64,000 nucleotides of DNA. Source: Hoylesella oralis ATCC 33269. Its GTDB lineage: Bacteria > Bacteroidota > Bacteroidia > Bacteroidales > Bacteroidaceae. The position numbers were made by a program, and so were the translations under genes. Position 1 is the stretch's first letter; every line of letters begins with the position of its first letter. The DNA lies in NCBI RefSeq assembly GCF_000185145.2, contig NZ_GL833119.1, forward strand, positions 1,170,668-1,234,667. The letters run 5' to 3'. Shown piece by piece: positions 26,885 through 36,224 of this stretch. The notes under the pieces are model-generated. The model was not told the origin of the DNA. It worked only from the letters and a program-made list of their open reading frames with translations, and made no database searches.

Positions 26885-27532
26885 ATGCAGATAACCGTAG
26901 AGTGGATGGAGCGGTGGTTCGCGGAGTTCAACCGCGAGTATTTCGGCGGCGGACTGCCCGTGCCGCGCCTTTCTCTGTCGCGTTCACGCACCCGACTGGG
27001 CTCCATGACGTGCAAAAGACAACTTTCTTTCGGGCGCAAACGCTTCTATGATTACGCCATACACCTAAGCAATTACTACGACATGAGCGAGCGCGATTAC
27101 CAGAATGTGCTGTTTCATGAGATGATACATTACTCGATTGCCTACACCGGATTGCGCGATACATCGCCCCACGGCACCGTGTTTCGCGGCATGATGGAGG
27201 CGCTGAACCGAAAACACGGGTGGAATATCAGCGTAAGCACACGGATGCAAGGAAAACAGGTGGCCGAACAGGCACGAAAGCCCAAGCGATATCTCGTGCT
27301 GGCCATTGCTCTGACCGACGGAAGGAGCATGCTTTCGGTGGTAAATCCGCGCTATGTAAATGTGCTGAACCGCCGAATACGCAGTATAGCCGAACTGAAA
27401 CACTACGGTTGGTACACCACGCAGGATGACTATTTTTTCGGTTTCCCGCAGGTAAGAAGTCTGCGCGGGAAGCTCGTAACGGCCGATTTATACAACGAAA
27501 AGATACACACAATGACACCGTTCAGTTTTTAA
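26885..27532 (+). CDS. SprT-like zinc metalloprotease-fold protein
   Basis: 215 residues from ATG 26885 (MQITVEWMERWFAEFNREYF); a longer frame from 26795 would run through the tracrRNA and its terminator and is rejected. A SprT-like zinc site 'LFHEMIHYSIAYTGLRDTSPHG' (HExxH plus a later histidine 'HG') lies near residue 80, and the C-terminal half is beta-rich without an obvious zinc ribbon. Eukaryotic relatives (Spartan) process DNA-protein crosslinks; bacterial SprT-like proteins are poorly characterised. It sits right after the tracrRNA, probably by chance rather than as a cas gene. Confidence 0.8.
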   Translation: MQITVEWMERWFAEFNREYFGGGLPVPRLSLSRSRTRLGSMTCKRQLSFGRKRFYDYAIHLSNYYDMSERDYQNVLFHEMIHYSIAYTGLRDTSPHGTVFRGMMEALNRKHGWNISVSTRMQGKQVAEQARKPKRYLVLAIALTDGRSMLSVVNPRYVNVLNRRIRSIAELKHYGWYTTQDDYFFGFPQVRSLRGKLVTADLYNEKIHTMTPFSF

Positions 27533-27575
27533 ACAGCGTCATTGTATATGCCATAAGAGCGTAATGTTGTAATTG

Positions 27576-28181
27576 TCAGAGCAGTTTTTCGACGGCTTTC
27601 TCTATTTCCGAAATGCTTTCCGTAGGCTCGAAACGCTGCACTACGTTGCCTTTACGGTTTACCAAGAACTTGGTGAAGTTCCATTTAATGCTGCTCTTCG
27701 TTGCATAATCCTTGTCTTGACCGAGCAACATCCGGTGCATGCCTTGTGCCTTCGGGCCATTGCCGAACCCTTTAAAGCCCTGTTTCTGTTTGAGCAACGT
27801 GTATAGAGGCGACTCCTCGGGGCCGTTGACGTCGATTTTCTGGAACTGCGGGAACTGTATGTCGAAATTAGCCGTGCAGAATTGGTGGATTTCCCTGTAG
27901 GTTCCGGGTGCCTGATTGCCGAACTGATTGCAGGGAAAGTCGAGGATTACCAACCCGCGGTCGCCATATTTCTCGTATAGAGCCTCGAGTTCTTTGTATT
28001 GCGGCGTAAATCCGCACTTGGTGGCCGTGTTCACAATGAGCAACACCTTGCCCTCGTATTGTTTCAAACTTACCTCTTTGTAGTCGGCATCTTTTACTTT
28101 TATGTCGTAAATACTGCTCTGTGCGGTCGCTCCGGCCACGATCAGTGCGGCCGTAAGCATCAGAATAATTCGTTTCATCAT
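27576..28181 (-). CDS. exported glutathione peroxidase-family thiol peroxidase
   Basis: 201 residues. An N-terminal signal peptide (MMKRIILMLTAALIVAGATAQ) indicates export. The catalytic cysteine is in 'NTATKCGFTPQYKELE', the glutamine in 'FPCNQFGNQAPG', and the tryptophan in 'IKWNFTKFLV', giving the full GPx triad with cysteine instead of selenocysteine. Such bacterial enzymes usually use thioredoxin-like reductants to reduce peroxides. The neighbouring rubrerythrin is also a peroxide-removing enzyme, transcribed divergently. Confidence 0.92.
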   Translation of the reverse strand: MMKRIILMLTAALIVAGATAQSSIYDIKVKDADYKEVSLKQYEGKVLLIVNTATKCGFTPQYKELEALYEKYGDRGLVILDFPCNQFGNQAPGTYREIHQFCTANFDIQFPQFQKIDVNGPEESPLYTLLKQKQGFKGFGNGPKAQGMHRMLLGQDKDYATKSSIKWNFTKFLVNRKGNVVQRFEPTESISEIEKAVEKLL

Positions 28182-28472
28182 ATAATTTTGTTAAACTGTT
28201 ATGCGGCTGTAAAGATACAACTTTTTTCCGATACGGCGAATATTGGAGAAAAATGTCGGAGAGCATTGTGATGACAGTCGCAGGCAAACGGCGTATCTGT
28301 CGCAGATAGGCATACTGTGTAAAGTCGGTAGGAATATCGTTTGATAGTAATAGATAGCATTTCAATTTGCAGATGGCGTATGGTGTGGTACCATATACAT
28401 ATCCTTGCAATATACCGAAATTGATATAAAAAAGGTATTACCTTACCGTTTTGAAAATAATTACAAATATAT
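28182..28472. other. divergent regulatory region between gpx and rubrerythrin
   Basis: About 290 bp between divergent peroxide-defence genes. A TATCTTTA element on the minus strand near 28217 may serve the peroxidase gene. No coding sequence or strong hairpin was seen. Confidence 0.4.
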
Positions 28473-28503
28473 TTTGCGTTTCTTCTTAAAATACCTATCT
28501 TTG
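28473..28503 (+). promoter_or_regulatory. rubrerythrin promoter
   Basis: TTTG 28473-28476, a 19-nt spacer and TATCTTTG 28496-28503. The leader to the ATG at 28615 is about 105 nt. Confidence 0.75.
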
Positions 28504-28614
28504 TAACACTTAGGCAGAAGACGCTCCGAATGCACGGACAGGGATATGTGAATATCCCCGACTGCCGGATTAAGAAAGGATATCAGAGATTTTATTTAAT
28601 TTATACAAAGCATT

Positions 28615-29268
28615 ATGAAAAGAAAATTTATCTGTACCGTATGTGGGTACATCTACGATGGAACGGAGGCTCCGGCAGAATGTCCGGTATGCCATGCCAA
28701 ATCAGACAAGTTCAAGGTTTTCGATCCGAAGGCGTTGAAGGGAACCAAGACGGAGAAAAATCTTCAGACAGCCTTTGCAGGCGAGAGTCAAGCTCACACC
28801 AAGTATCAGTTCTTTGCCTCGAAAGCAAAGAAAGAAGGCTATGAACAAATTGCCGACATCTTTATGGAAACGGCGCATAACGAGAAAGAACATGCCAAGT
28901 TATGGTTCAAGTTTCTGCACGAAGGCGATATACCTTCTACACCCGGATGCCTGCTCGAAGCTGCCAATGGTGAGAACTACGAGTGGACGGATATGTACGA
29001 TCAGATGGCGAAAGATGCCATGGAAGAGGGATTTCCGGAGCTTGCTGTGAAATTCCGTACCGTGGGTGCCATCGAGAAACACCACGAAGAGCGCTATCGC
29101 AAACTGCTGAAAAACATCGAAGACGCCGTTGTTTTTGCCCGTGATGGCTCTTGTATCTGGCAATGTCGCAACTGCGGACATATCGTTGTGGGCAAGAAAG
29201 CGCCAGAAGTATGCCCCGTTTGTAACCATCCGCAGAGCTTCTTCCAGATAGAAGCCCAGAATTATTAA
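28615..29268 (+). CDS. rubrerythrin with rubredoxin domains at both ends
   Basis: 217 residues, longer than the classic 190. Residues 1-40 form a rubredoxin-like domain (C-x2-C '[10 protein letters not shown]' and 'CPVC'). Residues about 45-180 form the ferritin-like diiron domain ('[15 protein letters not shown]', '[13 protein letters not shown]', '[15 protein letters not shown]'). Residues about 183-217 form a second rubredoxin-like domain ('[10 protein letters not shown]', 'CPVCNH'). Rubrerythrins reduce hydrogen peroxide with electrons from NADH via rubredoxin in anaerobes. Own promoter and terminator, so monocistronic. Confidence 0.93.
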   Translation: MKRKFICTVCGYIYDGTEAPAECPVCHAKSDKFKVFDPKALKGTKTEKNLQTAFAGESQAHTKYQFFASKAKKEGYEQIADIFMETAHNEKEHAKLWFKFLHEGDIPSTPGCLLEAANGENYEWTDMYDQMAKDAMEEGFPELAVKFRTVGAIEKHHEERYRKLLKNIEDAVVFARDGSCIWQCRNCGHIVVGKKAPEVCPVCNHPQSFFQIEAQNY

Positions 29269-29302
29269 GCGGTTCTACAGGCATTCAAGACAAAACGTAA
29301 TG

Positions 29303-29332
29303 AGAGAAAGGCTTCGGTCTTTCTCTTTTTTT
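29303..29332 (+). terminator. rubrerythrin terminator
   Basis: An 8-bp stem AGAGAAAG/CTTTCTCT with loop and a run of seven T, 35 nt after the stop codon. Confidence 0.88.
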
Positions 29333-29507
29333 ATTTCTACCCGTTGGCGGAATAAAAAAGTTAATGCATTTACAATGCTGCAATATGTCCATTTTATTAA
29401 TGGCAAACTCGTTGGGAAGGTCAAGCATGCACCGAATAAATTCCGCCAATAGGCTGTGTTAATATTTGCGAATATCCGTTTTTATATGTATAATTTTTTA
29501 TAATATT

Positions 29508-29540
29508 TTTGAAGATTATAAGAACATTTTTCTATTTTTG
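29508..29540 (+). promoter_or_regulatory. promoter of lipoprotein pair
   Basis: TTTG 29508-29511, a 21-nt spacer, TATTTTTG 29533-29540, followed 43 nt later by the ATG of a decayed lipoprotein gene. Confidence 0.65.
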
Positions 29541-29582
29541 TAGCAACGAATGATATTTCTATCTTTTTAATAAAATATTATT

Positions 29583-29828
29583 ATGCAAACAAAATCGTTA
29601 TTTAATCTATCGTTCGCGATGGTAATGTTGATGGGGGTAAATGCTTGTCAAAGTTCAGATGACGAAGTTGTATTGCTACACGTACAGCTGCAACAAATGA
29701 TGTAGACAATGTGATATATGTAGCTGACTTCCCTGATGCCTGACGATAACGATTACCCTTGGATGGGCAAGGAGAAGACAAAATATAACCATCATGTGCG
29801 TATAATAAGATATGCCAAACCGATATAA
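29583..29828 (+). pseudogene. decayed lipoprotein gene (two frameshifts)
   Basis: An ATG at 29583 starts a lipoprotein signal ending LMGVNACQSSDDE, but the frame stops after 40 codons. A second frame continues the sequence (TRTAATNDVDNVIYVADFPDA) to a TGA, and a third continues again (DNDYPWMGKEKTKYNHHVRI) to a TAA at 29828. Joined, they give one small secreted protein with two indels. A promoter is still present. No family recognised. Confidence 0.6.
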
Positions 29829-29839
29829 CAATTATGATT

Positions 29840-30214
29840 ATGAAAAGAAATATATTAATTGCGTTTTTATTAGTTCCGCTTCTGCTGGCTTCATGTGATA
29901 CTGAAAATAATTTCGGTTATCCTTCTAAAGTGACATTTGGAAGGGAAGGAGGAACTAAAATTTGTTCAGGAACAAGCAGTTGTTACAGTATAGAAGTTGC
30001 CAACTATAACGGTGAAGGGGCCGGCCCTCAAGGGGGTATCAAAGCTGACTCGTTAAAAGTTACTTATGAATGGTTGACAGTAAAATGTAAAAGATTTGTT
30101 GATACTCAATTAGAACTAATGGCTACTCCCAATCATACAGGGAAAAGACGTACGCTTTATGTATATGGATGGGTTAATGACCATTTCGCAGATATTAAGG
30201 TGGTGCAATATTAA
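29840..30214 (+). CDS. small lipoprotein with a BACON-like beta domain
   Basis: 124 residues from ATG 29840 (MKRNILIAFLLVPLLLASCD), with the lipobox LLASC. The body 'SKVTFGREGGTKICSG', 'YEWLTVK', 'ATPNHTGKRRTLYVYGWVND' and 'ADIKVVQ' resembles the beta-sandwich rhythm of BACON-type domains in Bacteroidota surface proteins; this is an inference from pattern. The frame after the TAA stays open and protein-like for 40 codons to 30337, so the stop may be premature. It shares the promoter of the decayed neighbour. Confidence 0.65.
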   Translation: MKRNILIAFLLVPLLLASCDTENNFGYPSKVTFGREGGTKICSGTSSCYSIEVANYNGEGAGPQGGIKADSLKVTYEWLTVKCKRFVDTQLELMATPNHTGKRRTLYVYGWVNDHFADIKVVQY

Positions 30215-30332
30215 CTTAACGTAAGTGCATCGAATTTGTGTCTTATTAAGTTCTATATAAAAGGAAAGAATGGTCTTTCAAACTTTGAAAAGACTGGATT
30301 AAAGGTCTATAACAGAGATGGAAACGAAACTA

Positions 30333-30369
30333 AATAAACGGGAATCCATCAAATTCCCGTTTATTTTAT
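30333..30369 (+). terminator. terminator after lipoprotein genes
   Basis: A perfect 13-bp stem (30333-30345 with 30353-30365), 7-nt loop, then TTAT. Confidence 0.8.
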
Positions 30370-30717
30370 ATCCTGTAAACAAAGCGGTTTCCGTTTACAT
30401 TTCTTTGTAACTCGACACTACAATTTATCTTTAATCCTTAAATTTACAAATATCTATAGTTCGTTGAATTCCCATTATTTTATTTTCTGTCCCCAATACA
30501 GTATAATAATACCTTTTTACCATGTAATCTGAATATAAGAAAAAGATGTTAAAATAAGGGTTTAACCATTAAACGAATAGGGGCTCTTGCCGTCTTATTC
30601 ACAGAAGTTATGGTGGAATCATCCGCGCTGTGAAGTTCTAAAACAGTACTGATATGTAAATTGTATCCGGATGCCGTAAACATTGTTCCGCAAGGTGAAA
30701 TTATATATAGTGGAAAT
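30370..30717. other. intergenic region, no gene seen
   Basis: AT-rich. A longer reading frame of the following gene begins at 30661 but lacks a signal peptide there. No clear TAnnTTTG element was found. Confidence 0.4.
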
Positions 30718-32205
30718 ATGAAGAAAAGAATTATTATGTTTGTTGTTGCTGCAACGTGCATATCGGGTGCCGTAACAGCAAAGAAAGTTGCACCGAAGTT
30801 GACGTTCGATGCCGGTAAAGGGCTGTCCGGAGAGCTTACCATGCCGCAAGGGCAGCAGTTGAAGTACACCGCATACACGAAACTCTATTTTGTTACCCAA
30901 GTAGAAGACTCCACCTATCAGTATCTCAACATCTTCGTACCTGAGGGAGCCACCCAGTCTTCACCCATTTTCATGCGCACCTATGTGGGCGGTTATATGG
31001 CTTCAGAGGCAGGATATCCGCAGGCTGGCGATGCCACGGGGCGGGCCTTGCAGGAGGGTTATGTGGTTGTAATACCCGGAAGTCGCGGGCGTAACTCCAC
31101 TGTAAAGCGAGGTAAGAAGACCGTTTATACGGGACGTGCACCGAAGGCATTGCTCGATCTGAAGGCAGCAGTAAGGTATTTAAGATATTTCGATAAAGAA
31201 ATCTCGGGCGATGCCGAGAAGATAATTACCGATGGCACAAGCGCCGGCGGCGCCATGTCGGCACTGTTGGGCGCCACGGGTAACAATCCGGCATACGAAA
31301 AGTATCTTGTTGAAATGGGTGCGGCGCCGGTTCGAGACGACGTGTTTGCCAGTGTGTGTTTCTGTCCGATTACGGATTTAGAGCATGCCGATATGGCTTA
31401 TGAGTGGCTTTATGGGAACACGTCAAGCCGACAAGCACTTGCCAATATCACTGCAAAGCAGATTTCGGCGGAGCTTTCCGCGTTGTTTCCCGTTTATGTC
31501 AATAGTCTTACCCTGCATAAGCCCGACGGTACGCCGCTTACGGCCGACAACTATCTCGCATACATCAAACAGTTGCTTATTGAGAGTGCGCAATTTGCCA
31601 AGGATGCAGGGGCAGATATTCCCGACAGTATCGGCTTCCGTTTCAGCAATGAAGCCGGTTGGATGCCTCCGCTCAATGGTGGTGTAATGCCCAGTTTGCC
31701 TACAAAAGGGAATAAGATGCCGGCTATACAGAAGAAACAAGTAGGAGAGTATATCACCGATTTAGATATGTCGAAGTACCTGAATTATGTGTCTGACGTT
31801 ACTGCATTGAAGGGGGTGCCGGCATTCGACAGCTATATGGTGGGCGGAGCTGCTGCAAGTGGCGAGAACGGAGAGTTCGGAGATGCCAGCGGGAGTAATG
31901 CTAATTTTACGGTGTTTGCGGCTTCTAAAACAGGAAAAGCCATCGCAGAGAACGTGAAAGAGAACGTGAGACTGCTGAACCCTATGAACTTTATCGGCGA
32001 CGACCGGTCGACCGTGGCGCAACATTGGTATATCCGTCATGGTGCGAGAGACCGAGATACCGCCTTTTCCGTGCCTATCAACTTGGCGATGAAGTTGCAG
32101 AATGCGGGGAAAGATGTAAATTTCAAACTTCCTTGGAACCGCCCTCACAGCGGCGACTACGCACTTAACGAGCTCTTTGAGTGGTTAAATAGGCTTGTTA
32201 AGTAG
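30718..32205 (+). CDS. tannase-like / feruloyl-esterase-like alpha/beta hydrolase (subtype B tannase family)
   Basis: 495 residues from ATG 30718, which gives a signal peptide (MKKRIIMFVVAATCISGAVTA); the frame from 30661 does not. The nucleophile elbow 'ITDGTSAGGAMSALLG' (G-T-S-A-G) lies near residue 180, and the C-terminal 'HWYIRHGARDRDTAF' plus 'PWNRPHSGDYAL' supply candidate Asp and His, as in lactobacillar subtype B tannases. The likely reaction is hydrolysis of gallate or similar aromatic esters; the true substrate is uncertain. Exported, with no neighbours of related function. Confidence 0.75.
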   Translation: MKKRIIMFVVAATCISGAVTAKKVAPKLTFDAGKGLSGELTMPQGQQLKYTAYTKLYFVTQVEDSTYQYLNIFVPEGATQSSPIFMRTYVGGYMASEAGYPQAGDATGRALQEGYVVVIPGSRGRNSTVKRGKKTVYTGRAPKALLDLKAAVRYLRYFDKEISGDAEKIITDGTSAGGAMSALLGATGNNPAYEKYLVEMGAAPVRDDVFASVCFCPITDLEHADMAYEWLYGNTSSRQALANITAKQISAELSALFPVYVNSLTLHKPDGTPLTADNYLAYIKQLLIESAQFAKDAGADIPDSIGFRFSNEAGWMPPLNGGVMPSLPTKGNKMPAIQKKQVGEYITDLDMSKYLNYVSDVTALKGVPAFDSYMVGGAAASGENGEFGDASGSNANFTVFAASKTGKAIAENVKENVRLLNPMNFIGDDRSTVAQHWYIRHGARDRDTAFSVPINLAMKLQNAGKDVNFKLPWNRPHSGDYALNELFEWLNRLVK

Positions 32206-32414
32206 GCAACTTCTTCCTTTCATCCCAAGGGAGGAGAACAGTAAGATATCATATATGACTCATATTATATTTCTATGTACTTTCACTTCCTAAGGCTTGA
32301 TGAGAAGGAGATTGCCATAACAATTTATGTCAAATACCAACATTAATGGTATTTTTCAGATAAAACTCGATTTTATGAAAGGCTTCTTGCTGTTCATAGA
32401 AACCATATTGAAAT

Positions 32415-32462
32415 AATAAATCGGTCGTATCTTTCTGAAGAGATACGACCGATTTATTTTGA
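32415..32462. terminator. bidirectional terminator between tannase-like gene and alaS
   Basis: A perfect 18-bp stem (32415-32432 with 32441-32458) and 8-nt loop, with T run on the plus strand and A-rich left flank. It sits between convergent genes. Confidence 0.85.
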
Positions 32463-32475
32463 CAGATTATTTTGT

Positions 32476-35097
32476 TTACAAGTTTGCCAATGCTATTACC
32501 TTGTCGACAGCAGCATTAATTCCGTCGATATTTTTACCGCCTGCCTGCGCATAGTGGGGCTGTCCGCCACCGCCACCTTGTATGAGTTTGGCAGCTTCGC
32601 GGATCATCTGTCCGGCATTCAGGTGGTGTTCTTTTACCATATCATCGCTGAGCATGACGCTCAACAGTGGTTTGTCACCAACCGTGGAGCCTATGACACA
32701 GACGAGATTTTGCGGGATTGCCTCGCGAATTTTGAATACCAAATCCTTGGCAGCAGACGGTTCAATGGGCAGAATAGACCTTACCACCGTGGTTCCATTG
32801 ACTATCGTAGCACGCTTGATAACCTCATCTTTAGTACGTTCCACAGTCTGTGCGTGGAATTTTTCTATATCTTTCTTCATCAAATCGTGCTCTTCGATAT
32901 ACTTACCGATAACGCCTCGCAGGTCTTTAGCATTGTTGAACAGCGTACGGATGTCTTTCAACGTATCTTCCAGTGCGTAGTAAGTTTCCTCACACATCTT
33001 GCCTGTCATAGCTTCAAAGCGCCGGATGCCGGCGGCAACACTGCTTTCAGAGATAATTTTGAACATACCTATGCGCCCCGTGCTCTTGGCATGAATGCCT
33101 CCACAGAACTCACACGACGGGCCAAAACGCACTACTCGAACTTTGTCGCCATACTTCTCTCCGAAGAGAGCCACCGCCCCCATCTTCTTTGCTTCCTCCA
33201 CCGGAGTGTCTCGGTGCTCATCGAGAGGGAAGTCCTGACGGATCATTTCGTTGACCATCCGTTCTACCTGTCGTATTTCTTCGTCCGTAACTTTTTGGAA
33301 ATGCGAAAAATCGAAGCGCAATGTATCGGGTGAAACATACGAACCTTTTTGCTCTACATGATCGCCAAGCACCTGCTTTAAGGCATAATCCAACAGGTGC
33401 GTTGCGGTATGGTTGGCCGCACTGGCATCACGTTTCTCGGTGTCTACACATGCCATGAAGTCTGCCGAGGGCTCTTTGGGCAATTGTTTGACGATATGAA
33501 TGCTTTGGTTATTCTCTCGTTTGGTATCGATAATCTCCACTTTCTCGTTCCCGTTCACCAGCACACCTTGGTCGCCTACCTGTCCTCCCATTTCGCCATA
33601 GAACGGTGTATAGTCGAGTACAAGTTCGAAAAACGTATTCTTTTTCTGTGTCACCTGACGGTAGCGAAGAATGTGGCACTCGTGTTCTGTGTAGTCGTAC
33701 CCCACGAATTGCTGTTCTCCTTTGCGTAACACAACCCAATCTCCGTTCTCAACGACGGCGGCATTACGCGCACGCGCTTTCTGTTTCTCCATCTCCTTAT
33801 CGAACTGTTTCTCATCTACAGTGAAGCCGTTTTCACGACAAATGAGTTCGGTAAGGTCGAGCGGAAAGCCATAGGTATCGAACAGACGGAAAGCCTGCGC
33901 ACCATCAAGGCAGTTTTTCCCTGCCGCTTTCAATTCGTTCATGGCTGCATTCAGCAGATTGATGCCCTTCTCCAAGGTACGTAGGAAGCTGTCTTCTTCC
34001 TCTTTCATTACCCGTGCAATTAGTTCTTGCTGTGCCGAAAGTTCAGGATAGGCGGCACCCATTTCACGAACCAGCACGGGCAATAACTTATACATGAATG
34101 CCTCTTTCTGGTCGAGGAACGTGTAGGAATAACGCACGGCACGGCGGAGAATGCGGCGAATAACATATCCGGCTTTGGCATTGCTCGGCAACTGACCGTC
34201 GGCAATGGAGAACGCTACCGCACGCAGATGGTCGGCCACCACGCGCATGGCCACATCGATATCTTCGTGCTCGCCATATTTCTTGCCCGACAGGCGCGAT
34301 ATCTCCCGAATGATGGGCTGGAAAATATCTGTGTCGTAATTGGAATGTTTGCCTTGAAGCATGCGCACCAACCGCTCGAAGCCCATTCCGGTATCGATGA
34401 CATGCATGGGAAGCAGTTCAAGAGAGCCGTCTGCCTTGCGGTTGAATTGCATAAAAACCACGTTCCATATCTCTATCACCTGCGGATTGTCTTTATTCAC
34501 AAGTTCTCTTCCGGGCACCTTTGCTTTCTCTTCCGGAGTACGCGAATCTACATGGATTTCAGTACATGGACCGCAGGGGCCTGTATCCCCCATTTCCCAA
34601 AAGTTATCGTGTTTGTTTCCCTCTATGATATGATCGGTCGGCAAATGTTTTGCCCAATATCGGGCTGCCTCATCGTCGCGCGGAATATTTTCTTCGGGAG
34701 AACCCTCGAAAATCGTTACATACAAGTCTTTTGGATCGAGATGCAGCACTTCTACAAGATATTCCCAAGCGTAATCGATGGCCCCTTCTTTGAAATAGTC
34801 GCCGAAACTCCAGTTGCCAAGCATCTCGAACATGGTATGATGGTATGTGTCGTGTCCTACTTCTTCCAAATCGTTATGCTTTCCACTTACGCGCAGACAC
34901 TTCTGTGAGTCGGTGCGCCGACGCGGTTCGGGCTGCTTGGTTCCGAGGATAATATCTTTCCATTGATTCATACCTGCGTTCGTAAACATCAGCGTGGGAT
35001 CGTCTTTAATCACCATAGGTGCCGATGGTACGATAACGTGTCCTTTCGATTCGAAGAACTTCTTGTACGAATCACGGATTTCGTTCGCTGTCATCAT
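32476..35097 (-). CDS. alaS: alanyl-tRNA synthetase
   Basis: 873 residues, full length. N-terminal class II core ('[19 protein letters not shown]', '[15 protein letters not shown]', '[15 protein letters not shown]'), editing domain with zinc ligands '[11 protein letters not shown]' and '[13 protein letters not shown]', and the C-Ala domain ending '[16 protein letters not shown]'. Charges tRNA-Ala and clears Ser/Gly mischarging. Transcribed divergently from a MerR-type regulator with overlapping promoters. ATG 35094 is an equally possible start. Confidence 0.97.
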   Translation of the reverse strand: MMTANEIRDSYKKFFESKGHVIVPSAPMVIKDDPTLMFTNAGMNQWKDIILGTKQPEPRRRTDSQKCLRVSGKHNDLEEVGHDTYHHTMFEMLGNWSFGDYFKEGAIDYAWEYLVEVLHLDPKDLYVTIFEGSPEENIPRDDEAARYWAKHLPTDHIIEGNKHDNFWEMGDTGPCGPCTEIHVDSRTPEEKAKVPGRELVNKDNPQVIEIWNVVFMQFNRKADGSLELLPMHVIDTGMGFERLVRMLQGKHSNYDTDIFQPIIREISRLSGKKYGEHEDIDVAMRVVADHLRAVAFSIADGQLPSNAKAGYVIRRILRRAVRYSYTFLDQKEAFMYKLLPVLVREMGAAYPELSAQQELIARVMKEEEDSFLRTLEKGINLLNAAMNELKAAGKNCLDGAQAFRLFDTYGFPLDLTELICRENGFTVDEKQFDKEMEKQKARARNAAVVENGDWVVLRKGEQQFVGYDYTEHECHILRYRQVTQKKNTFFELVLDYTPFYGEMGGQVGDQGVLVNGNEKVEIIDTKRENNQSIHIVKQLPKEPSADFMACVDTEKRDASAANHTATHLLDYALKQVLGDHVEQKGSYVSPDTLRFDFSHFQKVTDEEIRQVERMVNEMIRQDFPLDEHRDTPVEEAKKMGAVALFGEKYGDKVRVVRFGPSCEFCGGIHAKSTGRIGMFKIISESSVAAGIRRFEAMTGKMCEETYYALEDTLKDIRTLFNNAKDLRGVIGKYIEEHDLMKKDIEKFHAQTVERTKDEVIKRATIVNGTTVVRSILPIEPSAAKDLVFKIREAIPQNLVCVIGSTVGDKPLLSVMLSDDMVKEHHLNAGQMIREAAKLIQGGGGGQPHYAQAGGKNIDGINAAVDKVIALANL

Positions 35098-35137
35098 CTT
35101 TATTTCTGCTTTAATATTTAAATTTCATCTAAAAGTG

Positions 35138-35168
35138 TTGCAAAGATACTTTGTTTTCGTTATTTTTG
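35138..35168 (+). promoter_or_regulatory. promoter of merR-type regulator
   Basis: TTG 35138-35140, 20-nt spacer, TATTTTTG 35161-35168. Confidence 0.7.
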
Positions 35169-35172
35169 CAAA
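35141..35172 (-). promoter_or_regulatory. promoter of alaS, overlapping the divergent one
   Basis: On the minus strand TTTG 35172-35169, 20-nt spacer, TATCTTTG 35148-35141. It occupies nearly the same 35 bp as the regulator promoter. Confidence 0.7.
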
Positions 35173-35196
35173 TAAATCAATAAAAAGCTACTGTCT

Positions 35197-35547
35197 ATGG
35201 CGTTAAATGCAAATAAAAATACGAAGTTGTATTACTCGATACGCGAGGTGGCTCGAAAGTTCGATATTAACGAGAGCACGCTTAGGTATTGGGAAACGGA
35301 ATTCCCACAACTCAAGCCGAAGACATCTGTCCAGAATAAAATCCGTCAATATACCGAAAAAGATATTGAACAAATAAGACTTATCTACAATTTGGTGAAG
35401 GTGCGCGGCTTTAAACTTGCTGCTGCAAGAAAAATGCTTAACGAAAATCGGCAGGGTGTAGATAAGAGTTCCGAGGTTTTGGAAACGTTGATATCTGTAA
35501 GAGATCAATTGCAAGATTTGAAAATACATCTGGATGGGCTTGTATAG
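35197..35547 (+). CDS. MerR-family transcriptional regulator
   Basis: 116 residues. The N-terminal winged helix-turn-helix is clear: 'YYSIREVARKFDINESTLRYWETEFPQLKPKTS', then 'NKIRQYTEKDIEQIRLIYNLVKVRGFKLAAARKML'. A short helix follows for dimerisation, with no effector domain or cysteine sensor, as in the small MerR proteins widely found next to alaS or a M23 peptidase in Bacteroidales. Targets unknown; overlap with the alaS promoter makes that gene a plausible target. Confidence 0.9.
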   Translation: MALNANKNTKLYYSIREVARKFDINESTLRYWETEFPQLKPKTSVQNKIRQYTEKDIEQIRLIYNLVKVRGFKLAAARKMLNENRQGVDKSSEVLETLISVRDQLQDLKIHLDGLV

Positions 35548-36143
35548 AGTATCGTATACTGGATGTTCTCTCGTTACCGGATATTATTCGGATGGTATTT
35601 ATTGTAATACCTGACAAGTTGTATTTTTTTACTGTCGTTTGCCTGTATTCTTGTAAAATGCTGTTCGCTAATAGGATATAAATATCATTTGTATGATGAT
35701 ATAAGGGTATTCTTGTCTTTTCGTGCATTTGATCGTCTGTTTAATTATTTATTCTTATTATTGCATTGTTGCGCGAATTTCTGTCGATATTCATGCATAC
35801 GGGCATGTCGCAAGATGCCTTTATCTATATGAAACGTGTGTGCCGATTTAGTTGAGGCATATATTTATTCGATATAGATAGTGGTTCCAAAAGGGTTAGA
35901 TGATATGTCCGGTGGGCGTAGGCAGCATGTGTAATACAGATAGGGGAGGCGTTCGTATGATCTGTGTTGCTTTACATGCCTACTTATGGGTAGTTTGTAA
36001 AACTGACAGAATGGCGGTTTGTAAAGCGTGTTGTAAAGGTAATAGTCTGTAAGACATAGAAATATGGTTTTTGCAAATACCATTTTTGTTTGTCAAAATT
36101 GTCTTTTGACGTTCTTATTTTTCCAAATCATGGCTTTTAGGTA
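35548..36143. other. intergenic region, no gene seen
   Basis: Nearly 600 bp, AT-rich, with only short frames lacking family resemblance. No strong hairpin was recognised after the regulator gene. Confidence 0.45.
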
Positions 36144-36174
36144 TTGCGGGAACAATCCACAGTGTGTAACTTTG
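36144..36174 (+). promoter_or_regulatory. promoter of TonB-dependent receptor
   Basis: TTG 36144-36146, 20-nt spacer, TAACTTTG 36167-36174; leader about 45 nt. Confidence 0.7.
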
Positions 36175-36224
36175 CATGTGTGAAAGGCCTCATAGGCAGT
36201 AATTAATTTACTTAATTTTTATAT

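Noticed and set aside
35865..36083. 72-codon minus-strand frame before the TonB receptor
   Set aside because: Cysteine- and tyrosine-rich composition typical of chance frames; no promoter or relatives recognised.
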